The notes: generated by a model from the letters alone, not told the origin. A stretch of 64,000 nt of DNA from Desulfuromonadales bacterium (GCA_030145205.1 JAQYVZ010000023.1:1-64000), one strand, 5' to 3'. Positions 34,803 to 44,655 are shown, numbered from the stretch's first letter. Numbers and translations: made by a program.

Positions 34803-36143
34803 ATGAAGAAAGCCCTGTTTATTGCATCCTGCCTGGCTGCACTGCTGATGTGCAGTGCAGGTGTTGTTTCCGCCGCGACAGAGAGGCTCTCGCCGGAAAC
34901 GGCCCAGTGCCTCACCTGTCATGAGGAGATGCCGGGGGTCGTTAGGCAATGGGAGGACAGCGCCCACTGGAGTGCCGGCGTCGGCTGTTATGAATGTCAT
35001 CAGGCGAATGCGGGAGATGCTGACGCCGTCGATCATTACGGCTTCACCGTCGCCGTGATTGTTTCGCCGCGCGACTGTGCCCAGTGCCATCCGAACGAAT
35101 CCGCCGAACAGGAGGGCAGTCATCATGCCAAGGCGGGCGATATCCTGAATACCAAGGACGGTCTCCTCGGTCAGACCATCGGCGGCGAACCGGCGGTTGC
35201 GGTCGGCTGTCGCCAGTGCCACGGCTCGATTGTCAAGGTCAACGCAGACGGTACACTCGATCCGGCAACCTGGCCCAACACAGGCATCGGCAGGGTCAAC
35301 CCGGACGGCTCCAAAGGCACCTGCTCCGCCTGTCACACGCGCCATCGTTTCAGCAAAGAGCAGGCTCGCCAACCGGAGACCTGCGGCAAGTGCCACCTCG
35401 GTCCCGACCACCCACAGAAAGAAGTCTACGAGGAATCAAAGCATGGCATCCTTTACCGGGCCTTCAAGGACGAGCTGAATATGGACCAACCGAAATGGAT
35501 CGCCGGCCAGGATTACTTCGACGCGCCAACCTGCGCCACCTGCCACATGAGTGCAACGCCGAACCAGGACGTCACTCACGATGTCGGCACCCGCCTCTCC
35601 TGGAACCTGCGCGCGCCGATCTCCAAGCGGACCGCCGACTGGGAGCAGAAGCTGGCCGACATGCAGGATGTCTGTGTCGCCTGCCATGGCACCCCCTTTA
35701 TTGAAGGCTTCTATCTCCAACTCGACGCCTTCGTCGGCTTCTACAACAACAAGTTCGCCATTCCCGCCAAGGAGATCCGCGAGCTGCTGATGGAGGAGGG
35801 CGTACTCACCAAGAGAGACTTCGATGACAAGATTGACTGGATCTACTGGGAGCTCTGGCACCATGAGGGCCGCCGCGCCCGCCACGGTGCCGCCATGAGC
35901 GGACCGGATTACGCTTGGTGGCATGGCATCTACGATGTCGCCAAGGCCTTCTACACCCACCTGCTGCCCGAAGCGAAAGAAGCCTGCGAGAAAGCCGGCA
36001 AGCCGGAGCTCTATGAGCAGATCGTCGCGAAATACATCGACGGCCGCCCCGAGCACCAGTGGTATACGAAGGGATTTGATCCAAAACAGCTGGAGGAGAT
36101 CAAGAAGTATTACCAGGAGCGCTATCAGCAGGATGTGAAATGA
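34803..36143 (+). CDS. Octaheme hydroxylamine-oxidoreductase-like cytochrome c
   Basis: 446 residues with a signal peptide (cleaved after about VSA, residue 24). Eight CXXCH sites: 36-40, 62-66, 92-96, 136-140, 174-178, 194-198, 244-248 and 291-295. All lie in the first two thirds, followed by a helical C-terminus with YAWWHGIYDVAKAFY and HQWYTKGFDP, as in HAO-family octahemes. It belongs to the periplasm. In bacteria without ammonia oxidation such proteins are thought to reduce nitrite or hydroxylamine; the P460-crosslink tyrosine cannot be judged by eye. No electron-donor gene is adjacent. GGGAGG precedes the ATG. Confidence 0.85.
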   Translation: MKKALFIASCLAALLMCSAGVVSAATERLSPETAQCLTCHEEMPGVVRQWEDSAHWSAGVGCYECHQANAGDADAVDHYGFTVAVIVSPRDCAQCHPNESAEQEGSHHAKAGDILNTKDGLLGQTIGGEPAVAVGCRQCHGSIVKVNADGTLDPATWPNTGIGRVNPDGSKGTCSACHTRHRFSKEQARQPETCGKCHLGPDHPQKEVYEESKHGILYRAFKDELNMDQPKWIAGQDYFDAPTCATCHMSATPNQDVTHDVGTRLSWNLRAPISKRTADWEQKLADMQDVCVACHGTPFIEGFYLQLDAFVGFYNNKFAIPAKEIRELLMEEGVLTKRDFDDKIDWIYWELWHHEGRRARHGAAMSGPDYAWWHGIYDVAKAFYTHLLPEAKEACEKAGKPELYEQIVAKYIDGRPEHQWYTKGFDPKQLEEIKKYYQERYQQDVK

Positions 36144-36165
36144 TTTTTTGTCGGACGTGATGTGC

Positions 36166-36202
36166 AACAGCCGTCGAGGATGCCCTCGACGGCTGTTTTT
36201 TA
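36166..36202 (+). terminator. Terminator of the octaheme gene
   Basis: acagccgtcgagg / cctcgacggctgt, a perfect 13-bp stem with a 4-base loop, then a T-run. Confidence 0.9.
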
Positions 36203-36215
36203 TGAATGAGGCATC

Positions 36216-36250
36216 CTCACCCCAACCCTCTCCTGTTAAAAGAAAGGGCG
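36216..36250. repeat. Partial ccctcacc-type extragenic element
   Basis: Contains tcctcaccccaaccctctcc, related to 11278-11341 and 12075-12162. A matching inverse fragment (ggtgagggc) lies near 36285. Confidence 0.5.
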
Positions 36251-36296
36251 CAAAACAAGAAACTCCGTGCCCTCCTTAACCCCGTGGTGAGGGCTT

Positions 36297-37187
36297 TTAC
36301 TTTAACTCACGCCTGAGCATGTACTGCCCCACCCAGTAGCGGGAGAACTGCAGGGCGGTGCGCCCACAGCGTTTGCTCTTTTCATGCGACCATTTGATAG
36401 CGGCGTCAGCGACCGCTTCGCTCCAGAGAGGCTCTATACCCTGCTCGCAGCAGATGCGGGCGACGGTGCGCTGGACCACTTCGAGGTACTGATCCTGCTT
36501 GAGCACCCGGAAGGAAACCCAGAGGCCGAAGCGATCCGACAGGGAGATCTTCTCTTCGACCGATTCGCCGTGGTGGATTTCTCCCTCCACCATCTTGGCG
36601 CCGAGGTTGTCCTGGAAGTACTCCGGCAGCAGGTGGCGCCGGTTGGAGGTAACATAGATCAGCACATTGTCTGGTGAAGCGTAGACGGAACCATCCAGTA
36701 CGCTTTTGAGGACCTTGTAGCCCGGATCGCCCGGTTCGAAGGAGAGGTCGTCGCAGAGGATGATGAACCGGTAGGGCTCCTGACGAATTTGTACGAAAAT
36801 GTCGGAGAGGTGGTGCAGGTCGTTTTTGTCAACCTGGATGATGCGCAACCCCTGCCCGGCATAGCTGTTCAGCAGGGCTCGTACCAGCGAGGACTTGCCC
36901 GTACCGCGAGAACCCCAGAGCAGGACGTTATTGGCCGGGAAGCCTTTGATGAACTGCTGAGTGTTTTCCGTCAGAATTTTCTTCTGCCGTTCGATGCCAA
37001 GCAGATCGTCCAGTTCTATCCTGTCGACCTCCGCCACCGGGTCGAGGTAGCCGGAGAAGGAGTGGCAGCGCCAATTGGCCGCCCAGACCGCTGCCCAATC
37101 GATGGCGCCAACGGCCGGCGGTAGCAGTTGTTCAACAGATGAAAGCACACGCTCGAGTTGCGCGACGACTTCTGGTTTTAACGGCAT
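36297..37187 (-). CDS. DUF815 family AAA ATPase
   Basis: 296 residues. Walker A LLWGSRGTGKSSLVRAL, Walker B FIILCDDLSF and LIYVTSNRRHLLPEYF are typical of DUF815. The function is unknown. The start at 37187 is chosen for AGGGAGAG placed five bases before it; an alternative ATG at 37211 overlaps the decarboxylase stop (ATGA) but has no ribosome binding site. It is co-transcribed with the decarboxylase gene. Confidence 0.85.
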   Translation of the reverse strand: MPLKPEVVAQLERVLSSVEQLLPPAVGAIDWAAVWAANWRCHSFSGYLDPVAEVDRIELDDLLGIERQKKILTENTQQFIKGFPANNVLLWGSRGTGKSSLVRALLNSYAGQGLRIIQVDKNDLHHLSDIFVQIRQEPYRFIILCDDLSFEPGDPGYKVLKSVLDGSVYASPDNVLIYVTSNRRHLLPEYFQDNLGAKMVEGEIHHGESVEEKISLSDRFGLWVSFRVLKQDQYLEVVQRTVARICCEQGIEPLWSEAVADAAIKWSHEKSKRCGRTALQFSRYWVGQYMLRRELK

Positions 37188-37207
37188 CGGGTCTCTCCCT
37201 GATCCAA

Positions 37208-38677
37208 TCATGACGTTTCTGTATTTCGACTGCCCGGCAACAACCTTCGCAAGCCTGAAAGATTCGTCAACGAGGAGCCTTCCTCGCGCAACAGGTTACG
37301 GACGCGGGATGCAGAAGCAATCCGTTTTTCCATAGAGTAGGCTTCGATATTCTGCTTTATTTCTTCAAGACGATAACAGTAGTTCACCATCAGACCGCAC
37401 GACTCGCGCAGCCCTTTTTCGGACAGGTCTCCCTGCCAGTTAATCTGCTCGATGCGCGCACCGTTGCCAAGATGGAAGCGGGCAACCGGGTCAAGCGGCG
37501 CACCATCTTTCTGGCGACGTTCATACAGGTAGCGCGCACATAGCACCAGTAAGGGTTCTTTCAAGATATCCGCAGCATCCTGCGGGCTCTCGGCAAGGTG
37601 TAGCGGGTCCAACACTGCAGACAACGTAGACTCTGTACCTAACCGGGCAGCGGCTTCCTCAAGGGCTACCTTGCAAGCGATGACCTCCTCGGACTCTTCT
37701 TCGGCCAGCACAGTTTCAAGCCATCGCCTGAAGCCGGGAATCGGCGACAATGTCGAGAAAATTTTCAGGTTCGGCAGGCTTGCTTGCAGCGAATCGACAA
37801 CTTTTTTAATCAGAAATGGGCCGAAACTGATCCCCTTGAGTCCTGCCTGGGCGTTGGAAATTGAGTAGAAAATAGCCGTATCAGCCCGGGCAGGTTCAAC
37901 GTCCGGCTGCGTTTCATCGAGGAGCGACTGGATACTGGTCGCCAAGCCTTTGACCAAAGCCACTTCGATAAAGATCAGGGGTTCATCCGAAATGGCCGGA
38001 TGGAAAAAGGCATAGCAATGACGATCAGATTCGAGTCGGTGATGCAGGGCGTTCCAGGAGGTGATGGCGTGCACAGCCTCATACGCCATTAATTTTTCAA
38101 GCAAGGCCGCAGGACTTTTCCACGTGATCCGCTCCATCCTCAAAAAACCGATATCAAACCAAGTGGCAAGCAGCTGCTTCAGGTCATTATCAAGAGCCTT
38201 AAGGTCGGGGCTCGCCTGCCGGAAGTCGAGCAGGTCGGCACGCATGTCAATCAGAAATTTTACGCCTTGCGGCAAGGCATTGAACTGCCTTAACAACTGC
38301 TGCCGGGGGGCGATGACAGCCTCCTGAAGCTCCCTGACCTGTTCGGCAAAAACTGCATCATCCTCCCGCTCCGACAGCAGGCGGGCCGCCTGCTGAACCC
38401 GTTCACGGTCGATGGAAAATCGGCTGGCCAAAATTTCCAGGAAGTGCTGCCGACCCATCGAATTGAGCGTCAGGTAAAGCTCTCCCAGGGCGGCGGCATG
38501 TTGTCGGGCGGAGACTTCACCATGCCGAGCAGCCAGACACTCTGCCATCAACGCTTCCACCTGCTCCCACTCTTCCGGGGGCAACTCTGGAGCAATCGTC
38601 GGAATTCCGTCGAGCTGGCGCCAGTCCCGCCAGGCGCGTTGCAACCTCTGCCAAGGGGGCAAAAAACGCGTATTCAT
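37208..38677 (-). CDS. Malonyl-CoA decarboxylase
   Basis: 489 residues. ISNAQAGLKGISFGPFLIK, STLSPIPGFRRWL and DPVARFHLGNGARIEQINW, with the catalytic His in ARFHLGNG, match the MLYCD/MatA family, which converts malonyl-CoA to acetyl-CoA and CO2. A helical N-terminal domain (1-180) is present. No malonyl-CoA synthetase or malonate carrier is next to it. ATG at 38677 follows GGAGAG by five bases; other in-frame starts lie 3 and 24 bases upstream. Confidence 0.88.
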   Translation of the reverse strand: MNTRFLPPWQRLQRAWRDWRQLDGIPTIAPELPPEEWEQVEALMAECLAARHGEVSARQHAAALGELYLTLNSMGRQHFLEILASRFSIDRERVQQAARLLSEREDDAVFAEQVRELQEAVIAPRQQLLRQFNALPQGVKFLIDMRADLLDFRQASPDLKALDNDLKQLLATWFDIGFLRMERITWKSPAALLEKLMAYEAVHAITSWNALHHRLESDRHCYAFFHPAISDEPLIFIEVALVKGLATSIQSLLDETQPDVEPARADTAIFYSISNAQAGLKGISFGPFLIKKVVDSLQASLPNLKIFSTLSPIPGFRRWLETVLAEEESEEVIACKVALEEAAARLGTESTLSAVLDPLHLAESPQDAADILKEPLLVLCARYLYERRQKDGAPLDPVARFHLGNGARIEQINWQGDLSEKGLRESCGLMVNYCYRLEEIKQNIEAYSMEKRIASASRVRNLLREEGSSLTNLSGLRRLLPGSRNTETS

Positions 38678-38717
38678 CATCTCTCCATACACAGAAGCCA
38701 CACCGAAGTGACCGGCT

Positions 38718-40322
38718 TCATAACAGGGTCAGAATGACCAAATTCAGCAGCCCGATCAAAAAACCGAGCAGGGCGCCGAACAGGTTGATGTACTTGAACT
38801 GCTCCTGCATCACGCCGAGTAACAAGTCTTCTACCTTGAGGATGTCGAGGGAGTTGACCTTCTCTTCCACCATGCGTGTCACGTTGAGCGTCTCGATCAG
38901 CGGTGGAACCTCCTTGGTGAGGACATCACCAAGCTGCCGGCAGAGACCCTCGCCCAGCTCCGCCCGGACATCAGCCGGTAGACGCGCCGACAATCGTCCC
39001 AGCTTGCGCCGATAGACCTGCTCTTCAACCTGTCCCTGCAGGACGCGGTCGAGTGCCTTCTCTGCCTCGGTGGAGCGCAACAGAGTCAGCAGTTTGTCGG
39101 CAGCTGTGTCCTGCAAGCCATCCACGCCACCATCCGGCAGCGTCTGGTCGAGCAAGCTGCGGAAGGAGCGGTCCTTAATTTTCTGCACGGAGGTATCGAC
39201 CATCGAGAGCGCCATCTCCGTCGCCCGCCGGCTCTGTACAGCGCTGACTGCACGCTCTCTTAAGAAGCGACGCATACCGGCGACCTTCTCGTAAGGCACC
39301 TTCTCCATGAAGCTGCAAACCGGCTTGTCGAGAAAGCCCTCCAGCCGCTCCCGCAGCATCGCGGCCACCTGCTGCTGGGTCTTCTCCTCGCGCAGCCAAT
39401 CGGCCATTTCTTCTGCCGCTTTATCCAGAAACTCAGGGATCTTGGCGTAGACCTGGTCGAGGTTGATGAAGCCGGAAAGCAGGCCGGCCAGGCCGCCGAG
39501 AGAATCGAGGAAGCTGTCGATCCCTTTATGAATTCGGTCCACCAGCCGCGCCCGAAAGGCCGGGTCATGCAGCAGTCCACCAAAGCGCTCCAGCAGAGGT
39601 GGGATTTCACGCTCCAGCTGGGTAAACAGGACTTCGATCAAATCCTCCGGCAACAGCTCACGCAGGCAACGATCACTCTGCAGCAACCGTTCGAGCCGGT
39701 CATCCACGAAGTGGGCTATGGCCTCGGCCAGCTCCGGCGAAGCGAGCAAGGTGCCGAGCCGTTCGTCGAGATGAGTCTGCAGGGTGCGGTAGTTTTCCGG
39801 GGTCAGGAAGCTTTCCAGGTCACGGGACAATAACTGGTCACCGGTGCGCCGCAGGTAACTGCGCAGGCTGGTTTCAAAATTGGGGCTGTTCAGGTAGGCG
39901 CCGATCAGGCCAAGCAGTTTCCAGCGAACCAGTTCGATGAACTCGCGGAAGCGCTCACGATAGTCCTCCGGGATGAGACTCTCGACCGTACCGAGTTCCC
40001 GGTCGAGAAAATCGGTCAGTTTCTCATCGACCGCCCTCTTCAGCTCGGACCGGAAACCGGGGCGCGCCAGGGCCAGACGCACATCCTCGCCGGTGAGCAG
40101 GTGACTGCCGACCATCTCGCCCATGCGCTCGGCCAGTTCACCCCGCTTGGACGGGATAATCCCGGGGGTCAGGGGCAGGCGCAGACCGAAGATCCGCCAG
40201 GGCCGCAGTGGCCGGAACAACATGCGGATGGCGATCCGGTTGGTTACGTAGCCGATAACCGCCCCCAACAGGGGCGGCACCAGGTATGTCAGGAAAGCCC
40301 AGTCGTTTGGCATGGTTTCCAT
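38718..40322 (-). CDS. DUF445 family membrane protein
   Basis: 534 residues. An N-terminal membrane segment (LVPPLLGAVIGYVTNRIAIR) with the signature GYVTNRIA and RPLRPWRIFGLRLPLTPG, a long helical soluble middle (about 60-500), and a C-terminal membrane segment (FGALLGFLIGLLNLVIL). The fold resembles YheB of Bacillus. Function unknown. An alternative ATG nine bases further in is possible. Confidence 0.85.
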   Translation of the reverse strand: METMPNDWAFLTYLVPPLLGAVIGYVTNRIAIRMLFRPLRPWRIFGLRLPLTPGIIPSKRGELAERMGEMVGSHLLTGEDVRLALARPGFRSELKRAVDEKLTDFLDRELGTVESLIPEDYRERFREFIELVRWKLLGLIGAYLNSPNFETSLRSYLRRTGDQLLSRDLESFLTPENYRTLQTHLDERLGTLLASPELAEAIAHFVDDRLERLLQSDRCLRELLPEDLIEVLFTQLEREIPPLLERFGGLLHDPAFRARLVDRIHKGIDSFLDSLGGLAGLLSGFINLDQVYAKIPEFLDKAAEEMADWLREEKTQQQVAAMLRERLEGFLDKPVCSFMEKVPYEKVAGMRRFLRERAVSAVQSRRATEMALSMVDTSVQKIKDRSFRSLLDQTLPDGGVDGLQDTAADKLLTLLRSTEAEKALDRVLQGQVEEQVYRRKLGRLSARLPADVRAELGEGLCRQLGDVLTKEVPPLIETLNVTRMVEEKVNSLDILKVEDLLLGVMQEQFKYINLFGALLGFLIGLLNLVILTLL

Positions 40323-40380
40323 CGCTCAAAAGGTGACATGGTGCACGGCCGAACGCTTCAGAAGCCTCGGCCTCCACAGG

Positions 40381-40932
40381 TTATTCATCTTCCCGGAAAG
40401 GAGCGTACTGCCGCAGCCGTTCCAACAGGACGACTGCAATCCAGCCGGTCAGCAGACCGGTCAGCACGGCCATCAGCAGAAACAGCGGAAAGATCTGCCA
40501 GATGCCGGCATGGCGAACCAGCAGGAGCCAGGCGATCAGCAGCTGCCCGCAGACATGCCCAACCGCCCCCAGCAGGGAGATCCCGATCGGCCCGAACCAG
40601 CGTCGCCACCAGCGCCAGGCCAGAATCATCACCCCGGTGGCACACACGGCTCCGGCCAATGCCAGCCAGAACCCCGGACCAAACAAGCGACCCATCACCA
40701 GGGAGCCAAGACCAACCCGGGTCAGACTGACCGTCCAGGCAGCTCGCCCGCCATAAAGGAACAGGGCCACCAGTGTCAGCACATTGGCCAATCCCAGGCG
40801 AAACCAGGGGAGAGGCGTTGGCATCAGCACTTCGAGCGCATGCACGGCCACCGCCAGCGCAGCAAACAGGGCCAGAAAAATCTTGCGTCGAACCCGGGCT
40901 AATTCCTGCGGGTCAGCGGCTGAGCAGGTCAT
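40381..40932 (-). CDS. Gx transporter family membrane protein (EetB-like)
   Basis: 183 residues with five or six membrane segments. Segment MPTPLPWFRLGLANVLTLVA is characteristic of the Gx transporter / heptaprenyl diphosphate synthase component I family. GGAGGAGG precedes the ATG. It overlaps the end of the NusG-II gene by 20 bases, and together with the next two genes forms a trio. In Listeria, homologues of this kind are encoded with flavin-based extracellular electron transfer genes; I infer a related role. Confidence 0.8.
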   Translation of the reverse strand: MTCSAADPQELARVRRKIFLALFAALAVAVHALEVLMPTPLPWFRLGLANVLTLVALFLYGGRAAWTVSLTRVGLGSLVMGRLFGPGFWLALAGAVCATGVMILAWRWWRRWFGPIGISLLGAVGHVCGQLLIAWLLLVRHAGIWQIFPLFLLMAVLTGLLTGWIAVVLLERLRQYAPFREDE

Positions 40933-41299
40933 AATCCTCCTCCGCCTGAGGGCCGACCACTTCCACCAGAATCCGGTTCGGCAGACAGGCGAGCAGTTCG
41001 CCGTCGCGCCGCGCCGGGCCCATCCCCATGCAGACCTTCAACGGACAAGGCGACGCCAGGATGCGGGCGCCCTGCGCATCGATCCGCAGGCGGGTGACCC
41101 CGAGCGGACCTTCAAGATCGACATCTTTGACCTCATCCAGCGCCGCGGTGTACAAAACCCGCTCGCCATCGGAGACGACAACGCGAGCTCCAGCCGGCGC
41201 CGACGCCATCCGAACCAGCCCTGCCAGCGCAACCAGTAGCAACAGGATTGCGAGCAGAAGGTCGCCGCGGGTCATCCGCTTTTGCCTGGGACGCATCAT
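40913..41299 (-). CDS. NusG domain II protein (EetA-like)
   Basis: 128 residues. One N-terminal membrane segment (LLLAILLLLVALAGLVRM), then a small beta-rich NusG-II domain outside the membrane, with SPCPLKVCMGMG (two Cys) and ACLPNRILVEVVG, the usual landmarks. The ATG overlaps the apbE stop (ATGA). Confidence 0.82.
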   Translation of the reverse strand: MMRPRQKRMTRGDLLLAILLLLVALAGLVRMASAPAGARVVVSDGERVLYTAALDEVKDVDLEGPLGVTRLRIDAQGARILASPCPLKVCMGMGPARRDGELLACLPNRILVEVVGPQAEEDYDLLSR

Positions 41300-42312
41300 G
41301 AAGATTTCCGGGAGCCCCCGTTCTTAGTCACGACCTCTTGCCATCCCACGCTGCGATGCAGGGCGCCGTCCGCCGTCACGAGCAGCGCCTCGGCTCCCGG
41401 ATAGGCGCTCAGCAAGGCGAGGCCTTTTTCCGGGCCGAGTACGAACAGCGCTGTCGCCAGAGCGTCCGCCACAGCGACCGTATCCGCAATGACCGTCACA
41501 CTCTGACAACGTCCGGACGGGTAGCCGGTGGCCGGGTCGAACAGATGATGATAACGCTGCCCGTTCTGCTCGAAAAAGCGTTCATAATCACCCGAGGTCA
41601 CCACCGCCCGGTTGCTGACATCGACCGCGCACAGAACGGTCCCGGGTTGCCTGGGATGCTGGATGCCGATGCGCCAGGGGCGCCCCTGGCGCTGGCCGAG
41701 CAGGTACATATCGCCGCCAGCATTCACCGCGGCGCTGGTCACGCCGTGCTGACGCAGGAGGGCTATTGCCCGATCGACCGCATAGCCCTTGGCAACCCCG
41801 CCGAGGTCGTGCTGCAGGGCCGGGGCCGCTTTGCGGGCGGTGCGGCCATCCATGACCAGGGAACCAGGACCGCTCCCCCGCAGAGCCACTGTGATCTCCG
41901 CCACGGCGGGAAGGTGTGGTTGTTCGCCGTCCAGCCCCCAGAGCGCCTTCAGCCGCCCCAGGCTCATATCGAAAGCACCGCTGCTGCGCTCGGCGAGCGC
42001 CTGCCCCAGGGCAATCACCTCAGCCGTTTCAGGTGAAACGACCAAAGCCTTCGCCGCAACCGACAGGCGCGCCACATCGCTGTTGGGCCGAGCCGGATCC
42101 ATCAGCCGTTCAATCCGCGCGATTTCATCAAAAGCAGCGGCTACGGCCTGGTTGAGTTGGGCGCCATCGGGGTGAACCGCAACGATCTCGACGGTGGTAC
42201 CGAGCAGAAGGCGAACCTGGCGAACCTCACCCGGCTCAGGCGACAGAACCCACCAGCCCACCCCGAGCAACAACAGCAAACCGGCAACAAGAAGGGTCCA
42301 GCGCCCGGACAT
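41296..42312 (-). CDS. apbE: FAD:protein FMN transferase (ApbE family)
   Basis: 338 residues, N-terminal membrane anchor (TLLVAGLLLLLGVGWWVL). Family motifs: RIERLMDPARPNSDVAR, DLGGVAKGYAVDRA, NAGGDMYLLG, HHLFDPATGYP and ADALATALFVLG. It attaches FMN covalently to extracytoplasmic proteins at a (S/T)GA(S/T)-type site. The substrate is not among the adjacent genes. ATG at 42312 follows GAGG by six bases. Start and the rimO stop are separated by one base. Confidence 0.9.
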   Translation of the reverse strand: MSGRWTLLVAGLLLLLGVGWWVLSPEPGEVRQVRLLLGTTVEIVAVHPDGAQLNQAVAAAFDEIARIERLMDPARPNSDVARLSVAAKALVVSPETAEVIALGQALAERSSGAFDMSLGRLKALWGLDGEQPHLPAVAEITVALRGSGPGSLVMDGRTARKAAPALQHDLGGVAKGYAVDRAIALLRQHGVTSAAVNAGGDMYLLGQRQGRPWRIGIQHPRQPGTVLCAVDVSNRAVVTSGDYERFFEQNGQRYHHLFDPATGYPSGRCQSVTVIADTVAVADALATALFVLGPEKGLALLSAYPGAEALLVTADGALHRSVGWQEVVTKNGGSRKSS

Positions 42313-42313
42313 G

Positions 42314-43654
42314 CTAGACCTCGACAATTTCACCGATCAGGTCGTATTCCGAAGAATCGGTGATTTTTAAAGAGACAATATCGCCGACATTTGCCAGGCC
42401 GGCCGTGATATAGACCTGGCCGTCGACATCCGGCGCCTGACAAACCGCCCGACCAGCCAGCAGCAGGTCGGTTTCATCACTATAGCCCTCCACTAACACC
42501 GGTTCGACCCGACCGACCAGGGCGCGGTTTTTGCGATAGGAGATCCGTGACTGAGCCTTCATCAAGCGCCGGTAACGCGCCTGTTTGGTCCGCTCCGGAA
42601 CCTGGCTGTCCAGCGTAGCCGCCGCCGTGCCCTCTTCGCGGGAATAACGGAACACACCCAGTCGCTCGAAATGGCCTTCTTCGACAAACGCCAGCAGCTT
42701 GCGAAACTGGTCATCGGTTTCGCCCGGGAAGCCAACAATCAGCGAGGTACGCAAGGTGGCCTCGGGCATGTGCTCACGGATCTGCTCCAGCAACCTGCGG
42801 ATACCGGCCTCATCGACCCGGCGGTTCATCGCGGTCAACATGGAATCATCGATATGCTGAATCGGCAGGTCGAGGTAATTGCAGATTTTCTCTTCGGCCG
42901 CCATCAGTTCAAGCAGTTCTTCGCTGATGCCATCCGGGTAGGCGTAGAGCAGGCGCAGCCAGGTCAAGCCCTCGATCTGCACCAGTTCGCGCAGCAATGG
43001 AACCAGCGCCGCCCCATCATCCCGATCTGCACCATAGGCGGTTACATCCTGGGCAATCAGGTTGATTTCCTTGACGCCTTCGTCGACCAACCGCTTTACT
43101 TCGGCGACAACGGATGCCATCGACCGGGAACGCAGCGTCCCCCGGATACTGGGAATCACGCAGTAGGAGCAGTGGTTGGAGCAGCCCTCGGCGATCTTGA
43201 CATAGGCGGAATAGTACGGAGAGGAGGTCACCCGAGGGGTGGCATGGTCATACAGGTAATCAGGCAGGCCGATGGCATGCTCGGGCACAACCCCCTGCAG
43301 ACTGGCATCCAGCAGTTCAACCAGGCGCGGCGCATCGGCCGTACCCAGAAACAGGTCGACCTCGGGCAAATCCTCGGCCAGCTCAACCTGGTAGCGCTGC
43401 GGCATGCAGCCACTGACAACCAGCAGACGGCAACGGCCGTTCAGCTTGTTATCAGCGACTTCGAGAATGGTTTCGACCGACTCTTCCTTCGCCTCCCGGA
43501 TAAATGCGCAGGTGTTGACGATGATGATCTCCGCCTGACTTTCATCCGTGACAATCTCGTAGCGATCGGCAGGCAGATGCCCGAGCATCACTTCGGCATC
43601 CACCAGGTTTTTCGGGCAACCCAGACTGACAAGGCTGACGGTATGCTTCGACAA
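42314..43654 (-). CDS. rimO: Ribosomal protein S12 methylthiotransferase RimO
   Basis: 446 residues. N-terminal UPF0004 with three Cys ([21 protein letters not shown]), radical SAM motif [13 protein letters not shown], and a C-terminal TRAM domain. It methylthiolates Asp of S12. TTG at 43654 is the likely start: AAGGA lies seven bases before it and homologues begin just before VSLGCPKN. An in-frame ATG 60 bases upstream lacks such support. Confidence 0.92.
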   Translation of the reverse strand: MSKHTVSLVSLGCPKNLVDAEVMLGHLPADRYEIVTDESQAEIIIVNTCAFIREAKEESVETILEVADNKLNGRCRLLVVSGCMPQRYQVELAEDLPEVDLFLGTADAPRLVELLDASLQGVVPEHAIGLPDYLYDHATPRVTSSPYYSAYVKIAEGCSNHCSYCVIPSIRGTLRSRSMASVVAEVKRLVDEGVKEINLIAQDVTAYGADRDDGAALVPLLRELVQIEGLTWLRLLYAYPDGISEELLELMAAEEKICNYLDLPIQHIDDSMLTAMNRRVDEAGIRRLLEQIREHMPEATLRTSLIVGFPGETDDQFRKLLAFVEEGHFERLGVFRYSREEGTAAATLDSQVPERTKQARYRRLMKAQSRISYRKNRALVGRVEPVLVEGYSDETDLLLAGRAVCQAPDVDGQVYITAGLANVGDIVSLKITDSSEYDLIGEIVEV

Positions 43655-43844
43655 CGACTTATCCTTTCCGTACAGACCCCGCACAATAACGGCGAGGCGC
43701 ACTCGTCGGCCCACAGACCACCCTTCTGGCGGCCTCGTGCCGAGTAGAAACTTTCTTTATATAAACCAACTATTTATAGCATGGAATGGCCCCTGAAGGA
43801 AGGGGGCTCTCCAGGACAAACACCCTCTGGCAGACAGACAACTG

Positions 43845-44621
43845 CTAGAATCCCGCAGGTGCATCCAGGGAATCCACCACGTCGACACCTTCCGGAACCA
43901 CGAACCGGAACCCTTCGACCGGGGGATTGATGTTCACCGCGACGTTGGCAAAGGTCAGCACTGAACGGTTATTGTTCGTATCGGCAACCGTTGCCGAGAG
44001 CACCGGGAACAGCGGGGCAGAGCCCTGCCCGGCAGCCGGCTTTTTCCGGGAGAGTTCGACTGCAGCCTGATCGATCACCAGGTAGAGTTTTGAAATCAAC
44101 GGATTCGGCTGGCGGGGCTGCAACTCCAGGCGGTAATCCCCTGCAGCGCTGCGCTTTGGCTCAGCCCAGCTGATCTCAAAATCCCGGGCCAGATTACCCA
44201 AGCCGGTCAGGAAGGTCGTCGGGTTGCTCTCTCCCGGCTGCAGCAGCTTGGCCGCCTCGGTCTTAATGACCTGGTTGTTTTCGGGCAGGTACACCCAGAC
44301 GGTTTCACCATCCGAGATAATCTGCTGCTGCGCAGGCGGCTGATATTCCCAGCGGAACCGGACTTTCGACGTCGCATCATTGCCCGTTGCGTCAAAGCGC
44401 ACCACGACCATGCCGTCAACCTGCTGCAGCCGATTGAGCGAGACAATATGCGATTCCTGGACAAAATCCGCACGATAATCATGAATCCGCCGCCCGGCTG
44501 CGGTGTCCGTCCGAAAAGGCGTCTCCACGGCGGCGATCACCTCAGGCAGTTCGGCACTCAGCGCCGGCACGGCCAGCAGTACAAAGAGAAAGCAGACTGG
44601 CATTATCATGCGTCGGATCAT
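43845..44621 (-). CDS. lolA: Outer-membrane lipoprotein carrier protein LolA
   Basis: 258 residues, signal peptide (MPVCFLFVLLAVPALSA). HDYRADFVQESHIVSLNR and GMVVVRFD...VRFRWEYQPPAQQQIISDGETVWVYLPE reproduce the LolA beginning. It ferries lipoproteins across the periplasm. ATG at 44621 follows AGGAGA by six bases. It is the last gene of the chemotaxis run, 34 bases after cheD. Confidence 0.85.
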   Translation of the reverse strand: MIRRMIMPVCFLFVLLAVPALSAELPEVIAAVETPFRTDTAAGRRIHDYRADFVQESHIVSLNRLQQVDGMVVVRFDATGNDATSKVRFRWEYQPPAQQQIISDGETVWVYLPENNQVIKTEAAKLLQPGESNPTTFLTGLGNLARDFEISWAEPKRSAAGDYRLELQPRQPNPLISKLYLVIDQAAVELSRKKPAAGQGSAPLFPVLSATVADTNNNRSVLTFANVAVNINPPVEGFRFVVPEGVDVVDSLDAPAGF

Positions 44622-44655
44622 CTTATCTCCTGTCATCACGTCCTGCAGCGTCGGG

